DNA of 27,294 nt from assembly GCA_036656795.1 (NCBI GenBank), contig JAVXHR010000024.1:1-27294 (forward strand), written 5' to 3'. This document shows positions 23,226 through 27,294 of this stretch, piece by piece. The DNA comes from CAUPWF01 sp036656795. Its GTDB lineage: Bacteria; Bacillota; Clostridia; Lachnospirales; Lachnospiraceae. How positions within the stretch are numbered: the first letter of the stretch is position 1; each line of letters starts with the position of its first letter. The translations under genes and the position numbers were made by a program. The notes below the pieces were generated by a model, which was not told the origin of the DNA, did no database searches, and saw only the letters and a program-made list of their open reading frames with translations.

Positions 23226-23891
23226 CTATGTTGTTTTTTTAACAATCTCTACCATTTCTTCTATTGATTTTGTTCCTACATATACTTCCTTATCATTGAT
23301 AATCACTACCGGAACCCGTTCTATCGCATACTGTTCTACTAACCCTTGATACAGTGTAGCATCTATCATCTCCGATACAATATTATGATTTAATACAGAC
23401 ATCTTCTGACAGGCTACCACAACCTTTGGACAATGATGACAGGCCAATGATACGCATATTTTAATATTCACTTTTTTGTCTATCTGCTGAATCTTCTTCA
23501 CTAATCCGCGGGATATCTCGAATACAGGACCTGCAAGATGGTACATTGCCAATACAAAGGAATTAATCTCTTGTCCTCCCGGTACTCCATGAAATTCAAT
23601 ACCAGAATAACAATCTTGCTGATACATTCCAACCACTGGTAAGTATTTCTGATCTAATTCGGATACCATATCTGCTTCTTCCTTAGCAAATAATTGCAAA
23701 CTGATATTTTTGTGAAGCGAAGCAATCACCTTCAAGAACACTGCTAATTCATGTCCTTTTTCTTCCTGTATATCGACAACTGCTTTTAGTAAGATCTCGG
23801 ATTCTAGTTTCTCAAATACTTGGGATAACTCATTTTTCAACTTCTCATCTATCAACTTACTCTCTGTTGCCAATTCATCTACACTTATCAT
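23226..23891 (-). CDS. Stand-alone AhpF N-terminal-domain protein (thioredoxin-fold)
   Basis: A 221-residue protein equal to the N-terminal double-thioredoxin domain of AhpF. The redox motif is CHHC (C151, C154) in VSLACHHCPKVV; EFHGVPGGQEINSFV and PVVIINDKEVYVG are typical of the same fold. The FAD/NAD thioredoxin-reductase part of AhpF (about 300 residues) is absent and the gene ends cleanly, so this is a domain-only version rather than a truncation. It follows ahpC by 13 bases and would pass electrons from a separate flavoenzyme to AhpC. That partner is not in the window. Confidence 0.85.
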   Translation of the reverse strand: MISVDELATESKLIDEKLKNELSQVFEKLESEILLKAVVDIQEEKGHELAVFLKVIASLHKNISLQLFAKEEADMVSELDQKYLPVVGMYQQDCYSGIEFHGVPGGQEINSFVLAMYHLAGPVFEISRGLVKKIQQIDKKVNIKICVSLACHHCPKVVVACQKMSVLNHNIVSEMIDATLYQGLVEQYAIERVPVVIINDKEVYVGTKSIEEMVEIVKKTT

Positions 23892-23904
23892 CTCATCCCC
23901 CCTA

Positions 23905-24471
23905 TTACAGCATACCTACCAAGTCTAAACTAGGTGTCAATGTTTCTTCTCCCGGTTTCCACTTTGCTGGACACACTTGGTCCCCATGAGTTTCTACAAA
24001 TTGTGCGGCCTGCACTTTTCTTAAAAGTTCTTCTGCATTACGTCCAATGCCAAGATCATGTATCTCGTAAGCTTTAATTTTTCCTTTTGGATTGACAATA
24101 AATGTTCCTCTTAGAGCCTGCCCCTCTTCGGTTAATAATACATCAAAAAAGGTTGCCAGTTTTCCTGCCGGATCCCCTAACATTGGGTATTGTATCTTTT
24201 TAATTGTATCCGATGCATCAGCCCATGCCTTATGTACAAAATGTGTGTCTTCAGATATGGAATATATCTCACAGTCTATTTCTTGAAACCGGTCATAATA
24301 ATCCGCTAAATCTCCTAATTCAGTTGGACATACAAAGGTGAAATCTGCAGGATAGAAAAAATAAACTGCCCATTTTCCAAGAGTATCTTGTTTTGTTATT
24401 TTTTTAAATACTCCTTGATGATATGCCTGCACTGCAAATTCTTCTACCTCTTCATTAATGAAATGACTCAT
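23905..24471 (-). CDS. ahpC: Peroxiredoxin AhpC
   Basis: A 188-residue typical 2-Cys peroxiredoxin. The peroxidatic cysteine is C48 in FYPADFTFVCPTELGDL and the resolving cysteine is C167 in HGDQVCPAKWKPG; the C-terminal TPSLDLVGML tail is of the usual length. It reduces hydrogen peroxide and alkyl peroxides. AAAGAGGTG precedes the ATG. It lies 14 bases after the HD-GYP gene, too close for a full separate promoter outside that gene, so the three genes are probably co-transcribed. Confidence 0.95.
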   Translation of the reverse strand: MSHFINEEVEEFAVQAYHQGVFKKITKQDTLGKWAVYFFYPADFTFVCPTELGDLADYYDRFQEIDCEIYSISEDTHFVHKAWADASDTIKKIQYPMLGDPAGKLATFFDVLLTEEGQALRGTFIVNPKGKIKAYEIHDLGIGRNAEELLRKVQAAQFVETHGDQVCPAKWKPGEETLTPSLDLVGML

Positions 24472-24485
24472 ATATACACCTCTTT

Positions 24486-25778
24486 CTATGATTTCCCACT
24501 ACGGTTGCTCCACTTTTTCACATACTCCAACATATCCTTAAATTCTACAGACATCTCTTGGTACATCTGAATAATGGGATCACGACTCATATCTGTATTG
24601 TTCATAATTCCATCATAATCCTCCACTAACATCTGACATACTCGTTTGGAAAGCTTTCCTCCATCACTTAATTCTTTAATGATGTGAAGGGTTTTCTCTT
24701 TTGGAAATTCTTCTTTGTAGCTACGTCTACTTGTAAGTGCACTTACAATATCAGCCACTGCAACAATCTGCTCTGGAACCGTGAGATCTGACTCACAAAG
24801 TCCATATGGATATCCGGAACCATCCAACTTTTCATGATGCCTAATAGAAATATGTGCAATTATCTCAGGAACTACACCTTTGATAATCTGCTCTGTAATT
24901 TTCACATGCGTACGCATAATATCCATTTCTTGATCAGTAAGTTTTCCCGCAAATTCCAAAATCTCAATAGGGATGGCTATTTTACCCAAATCATGCAATA
25001 ATGCCCCCAAATAAATTGTATCTATTTCTTCTGCCGAAAGTCCCAATCGCTTCGCTAACTCCACGCTAATTGCTGTCGTATTAATTGTATGTGTTACTGT
25101 ATGTTCACTTCTAAAATCAATGGAATATACAAGCATTTTAAGATAATCTGTTAACTCTGATTCTGCAATATTCATCTGCGATATCTGTTCCCGTAATATC
25201 TGTTTCCATTTACCCGAAGACAGATTCGCTTCTAACGGCCCATGCTCTAATGTTTCAAAAAATAAATCCACATATTGAGGTGATAGTTTTTCTCCCTTGG
25301 CCAATATCAGACGTTCAAAAAATTCTTTACTATGCGTTTGCTCATACAGAACATCTACTCGATCTGCCACATGCAATATAGCTGCATATTCTTGATATTG
25401 CGTGTCTATACTTCGTAAATACTCATGATTCAAGTGATGATACAATACACCTTCAGCATACGATTTTAATGGAGTCATATGTTTAATAAAAAGGTATCCA
25501 TAGATTGAATGTTCCCATACATTTGTAGATTCAAACTGAAACATATGATCCATTTCTTCTGTCTTATATGCGCCAATATCATGAAATATAGCAAGTAACA
25601 CTGCTTTATCAAGCTCTATTTTATCTTGTAAATGCCCCTGTTGAATCATCTCATATACAATATACGCAACACGTTCTCCATGATCCAATAATCGTTCATC
25701 AATTAAACGCAGGGTACTACTAATCACTTCAATGATTTGCCCTGCATTTATAGGTGTAAATGTTGTTGCTTTTTCCAT
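24486..25778 (-). CDS. Tandem HD / HD-GYP domain protein
   Basis: A 430-residue cytosolic protein with two HD domains. The first (about 30-150) has FHDIG (H66, D67), YHH (114-115) and HVADRVD; the second (about 225-420) is a full HD-GYP domain with LLHDLGKIAIP (H262, D263), HHEKLDGSGYP (314-324) and ADIVSALTSRRSY (342-354). No membrane segment is seen. The HD-GYP part likely hydrolyses cyclic di-GMP; the first HD may be regulatory or act on another substrate. ATG 25778 is chosen over the longer frame because AAAGGAAT lies 5-6 bases before it. The gene is upstream of ahpC and divergent from the motility protein, so it may link peroxide defence, second messenger level and motility. Confidence 0.88.
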   Translation of the reverse strand: MEKATTFTPINAGQIIEVISSTLRLIDERLLDHGERVAYIVYEMIQQGHLQDKIELDKAVLLAIFHDIGAYKTEEMDHMFQFESTNVWEHSIYGYLFIKHMTPLKSYAEGVLYHHLNHEYLRSIDTQYQEYAAILHVADRVDVLYEQTHSKEFFERLILAKGEKLSPQYVDLFFETLEHGPLEANLSSGKWKQILREQISQMNIAESELTDYLKMLVYSIDFRSEHTVTHTINTTAISVELAKRLGLSAEEIDTIYLGALLHDLGKIAIPIEILEFAGKLTDQEMDIMRTHVKITEQIIKGVVPEIIAHISIRHHEKLDGSGYPYGLCESDLTVPEQIVAVADIVSALTSRRSYKEEFPKEKTLHIIKELSDGGKLSKRVCQMLVEDYDGIMNNTDMSRDPIIQMYQEMSVEFKDMLEYVKKWSNRSGKS

Positions 25779-25890
25779 AACGTATTCCTTTCTCATAATG
25801 TTCAAGGTAAGTATATCACTTTTATTCAAAAAATAACATTTTTTTATAAATATTTTTTTTACTTTTCCCATAATTATAAGTCGATTATTC

Positions 25891-25917
25891 TAATGTAATT
25901 TACAATAAAGTCGATAT
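25891..25917 (+). promoter_or_regulatory. Sigma-28 (SigD)-like promoter of the YjfB-type gene
   Basis: TAAT (25891-25894), a 15-base spacer and GTCGATAT (25910-25917), close to the TAAA-N15-GCCGATAA pattern of the motility sigma factor, 21 bases before the start codon. It matches the predicted motility role of the gene. Confidence 0.5.
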
Positions 25918-25938
25918 ACATTAAAAGGAGGTATTTTT

Positions 25939-26112
25939 ATGGATATCGCTTCAATGAGCATGACAATGAGTCAATATGCTGTACAGCAATCTGTTGGAAT
26001 TGCAGTTGCCAATAAAACTATGGAAGTACAAGAAGCCGAGGGTGAACAGCTATTAAAAATGATGGAAAATTCTATTCCTTCTTTTGGTCATACGTTAGAT
26101 GTTATGGCATAA
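25939..26112 (+). CDS. YjfB-like putative motility protein
   Basis: A 57-residue protein starting MDIASMSMTMSQYAVQQSVG and containing VANKTMEVQE and LLKMMENS, the pattern of the YjfB_motility family found in flagellated Firmicutes. It has no signal or membrane helix. AAAGGAGG lies 8 bases before the ATG, and a 19-bp hairpin follows the stop immediately. In Bacillus this family belongs to the SigD regulon; the exact role is unknown. No other flagellar genes are in the window. Confidence 0.8.
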   Translation: MDIASMSMTMSQYAVQQSVGIAVANKTMEVQEAEGEQLLKMMENSIPSFGHTLDVMA

Positions 26113-26153
26113 GCAATCAAAAAGACATTCTTTTAGAATGTCTTTTTGATTGC
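26113..26153. terminator. 19-bp hairpin terminator between convergent genes
   Basis: GCAATCAAAAAGACATTCT pairs perfectly with its complement across a 3-base loop. It begins right after the motility protein stop and is 26 bases beyond the stop of the convergent 79-residue membrane protein, so it can serve both. Confidence 0.85.
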
Positions 26154-26178
26154 TCGTTTTGAAATATTATTTTAATAT

Positions 26179-26418
26179 TTACCATGTCATCGTAAAAAAA
26201 GCCACCACAGGTACAATACATAATAGCACATTTGCTACTGCCAAGATATAGCGCTTTTCTTTAAACGAAACAATGCTTCCTACTATGGCTATGATGATAG
26301 TGAGTGGAATTGTAATGTAAAATACTCCAAATAAAAAGTATACATCAATAAAAAAATACAGAATTGAAACCAGTAAAAGGATCTCCCAAAAAGTTGCTGT
26401 TTGAATTGTTTTTTTCAT
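26179..26418 (-). CDS. Small membrane protein of unknown function
   Basis: A 79-residue protein with two or three hydrophobic segments (about 9-30, 31-47 and 53-76) separated by FKEKR. ATG 26418 has GAGGAG 7 bases upstream; the open frame runs 13 codons further without a site. I do not recognise a family. Confidence 0.65.
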   Translation of the reverse strand: MKKTIQTATFWEILLLVSILYFFIDVYFLFGVFYITIPLTIIIAIVGSIVSFKEKRYILAVANVLLCIVPVVAFFTMTW

Positions 26419-26563
26419 ATTATTTTCTCCTCGTATTATATCTACACTACTATTCAATTATATCTTTAAATTTTTCATATTTATATATAAAAATTATGTA
26501 TATTTTATGATTTTTTTTAATTAGGTCTTCAAATTACTAAAAGACAGACATATTGCAGAACAC

Positions 26564-26604
26564 AAAAAAGATTTATCTTCTTTTAAAAGAAAATAAATCT
26601 TTTT
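26564..26604 (-). terminator. Terminator of the tRNA operon
   Basis: A long AT-rich hairpin (AAAGATTTA... paired with ...TAAATCTTT around TTAA) followed by T residues on the minus strand, directly after tRNA-Arg. Confidence 0.7.
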
Positions 26605-26606
26605 AC

Positions 26607-26680
26607 CGTGCGTGAGAAGATTCGAACTCCCGGCCTTTTGGTCCGTAGCCAAACGCTCTATCCAGCTGAGCTACACGCAC
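26607..26680 (-). tRNA. tRNA-Arg (ACG)
   Basis: 74 nt. Acceptor GTGCGTG pairs with CACGCAC; anticodon ACG at 26646-26644; T-arm GTTCGAATC. The 3' CCA is not encoded. It is the last gene of the array. Confidence 0.95.
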
Positions 26681-26702
26681 AAACTATGAAATTAAAAAAA
26701 TA

Positions 26703-26789
26703 TGCCGGCGACCGGAATCGAACCGGTACGGGAGTATAAGTCCCGCAGGATTTTAAGTCCTGTGCGTCTGCCAGTTCCGCCACGCCGGC
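26703..26789 (-). tRNA. tRNA-Leu (TAA)
   Basis: 87 nt with a long variable arm, as expected for class II. Acceptor GCCGGCG pairs with CGCCGGC; anticodon loop CTTAAAA gives TAA. CCA is not encoded. Confidence 0.95.
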
Positions 26790-26832
26790 ATAAATATTTT
26801 GCAACAATACGTATTATATGTATTGTGTCAAA

Positions 26833-26905
26833 TGGGACCAATAGGGCTCGAACCTATGACCCCCTGCTTGTAAGGCAGGTGCTCTCCCAGCTGAGCTATG
26901 ATCCC
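26833..26905 (-). tRNA. tRNA-Val (TAC)
   Basis: 73 nt. Acceptor GGGATCA pairs with TGGTCCC (one wobble); anticodon loop CTTACAA gives TAC. CCA is not encoded. Confidence 0.95.
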
Positions 26906-26931
26906 AGGGATTATAAAATTAAAACTACAAG

Positions 26932-27005
26932 CGACCCAGATCGGACTCGAACCGACGACCTTCGCCGTGACAGGGCGACGCTCTAACCAACTGAGCCACT
27001 GGGCC
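26932..27005 (-). tRNA. tRNA-Asp (GTC)
   Basis: 74 nt. Acceptor GGCCCAG pairs with CTGGGTC; anticodon GTC in CCTGTCACGG. CCA is not encoded. Confidence 0.95.
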
Positions 27006-27037
27006 TAACTAATTATATTACTCATGTTACTAAAAAG

Positions 27038-27111
27038 TGGACCTTCGGGGACTCGAACCCAGGACCGATCGGTTATGAGCCGATTGCTCTAACCAACTGA
27101 GCTAAAGGTCC
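27038..27111 (-). tRNA. tRNA-Met (CAT), elongator type
   Basis: 74 nt. Acceptor GGACCTT pairs with AAGGTCC; anticodon CAT in GGCTCATAACC. A paired first acceptor base and body like clostridial elongator Met favour elongator over initiator; an Ile2 (lysidine) identity is not excluded. Confidence 0.9.
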
Positions 27112-27147
27112 AACAGTATTATATCTGGCACTATAATGTCCTGCCAA

Positions 27148-27220
27148 AGCCGACAATCGGACTTGAACCGATAACCTGCTGATTACAAATCAGCTGCTCT
27201 GCCAATTGAGCCATGTCGGC
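27148..27220 (-). tRNA. tRNA-Thr (TGT)
   Basis: 73 nt. Acceptor GCCGACA pairs with TGTCGGC; anticodon TGT in GATTTGTAATC. Discriminator base is T. CCA is not encoded. Confidence 0.95.
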
Positions 27221-27240
27221 ATCTAATAAAGTATATACAA

Positions 27241-27294
27241 TGACTCCACCGGGAATTGAACCCGGGTTACCGCCGTGAAAGGGCGATGTCTTAA
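27241..27294 (-). tRNA. tRNA-Glu (TTC), 5' part beyond the window
   Basis: The 3' 54 nt are present: anticodon arm CGCCCTTTCACGGCG (TTC), T-arm CCGGGTTCAATTCCCGG and acceptor strand TGGAGTC plus A. The 5' half is cut by the window edge. Confidence 0.9.

Noticed and set aside
26702..26986. 94-codon open frame on the plus strand (MPATGIEPV...)
   Set aside because: It is the antisense of three tRNA genes; this kind of frame is a well-known false protein.

Overview
The window looks like chromosome from a low-GC, anaerobic, probably motile Firmicute of the Clostridia, most likely a Lachnospiraceae-type organism. The evidence is an AT-rich base composition with strong AGGAGG ribosome sites, rubrerythrin and AhpC peroxide defence, PPi-type phosphofructokinases, a Csp-like subtilase, a GlpP antiterminator, HD-GYP proteins, a YjfB-type motility protein, and tRNA genes that do not encode CCA. 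The family assignment is inferred; no rRNA or phylogenetic marker was tested.

Region 1 (1-5.7 kb) is an accessory patch. It holds the end of a membrane DUF2007-like protein, an internally deleted IS3-family transposase remnant, an internally deleted SdpI-family gene, a 1193-residue BspA-type leucine-rich surface protein with a C-terminal sorting signal, a 45-codon ORF encoding only the C-terminal end of a receiver domain, and a broken AbiEii-like toxin gene. Almost everything here is on the minus strand and decayed apart from the surface protein.

Region 2 (5.7-11.7 kb) holds an HD-GYP membrane protein (+), a rubrerythrin/S8 protease pair with overlapping ends (-), a family 2 glycosyltransferase (-), and a PPi-type phosphofructokinase (+) divergent from the glycosyltransferase, with back-to-back promoters.

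Region 3 (11.8-15.1 kb, minus) is a two-gene membrane module: a pseudokinase-TM-TPR protein overlapping an exported protein with Ig-like repeats and a C-terminal anchor. I cannot assign it to a described system.

Region 4 (15.2-23.1 kb, minus) is a glycerol catabolism run: glpP, glpK, glpF, a glycerol-3-phosphate dehydrogenase-like flavoprotein with a BFD-type Fe-S domain, an NAD/FAD oxidoreductase, a four-cysteine DUF1667 protein, a 63-residue peptide with three identical TCGITDMNC repeats, and a second PPi-type phosphofructokinase followed by a terminator. Glycerol would enter through GlpF, be phosphorylated by GlpK and oxidised by the three-subunit dehydrogenase, and feed the triose pool; the phosphofructokinase would connect that pool to upper glycolysis. 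A long hairpin precedes the dehydrogenase gene and may be a GlpP target. The repeat peptide is the most unusual item: the three repeats differ only by synonymous changes.

Region 5 (23.2-27.3 kb) has a tandem HD/HD-GYP gene running into ahpC and a stand-alone AhpF N-terminal domain (-), a YjfB-like motility protein behind a sigma-28-like promoter (+), a 79-residue membrane protein (-), and seven tRNA genes (Glu, Thr, Met, Asp, Val, Leu, Arg in transcription order, minus) ending in a hairpin terminator. The last tRNA (Glu) runs off the window.
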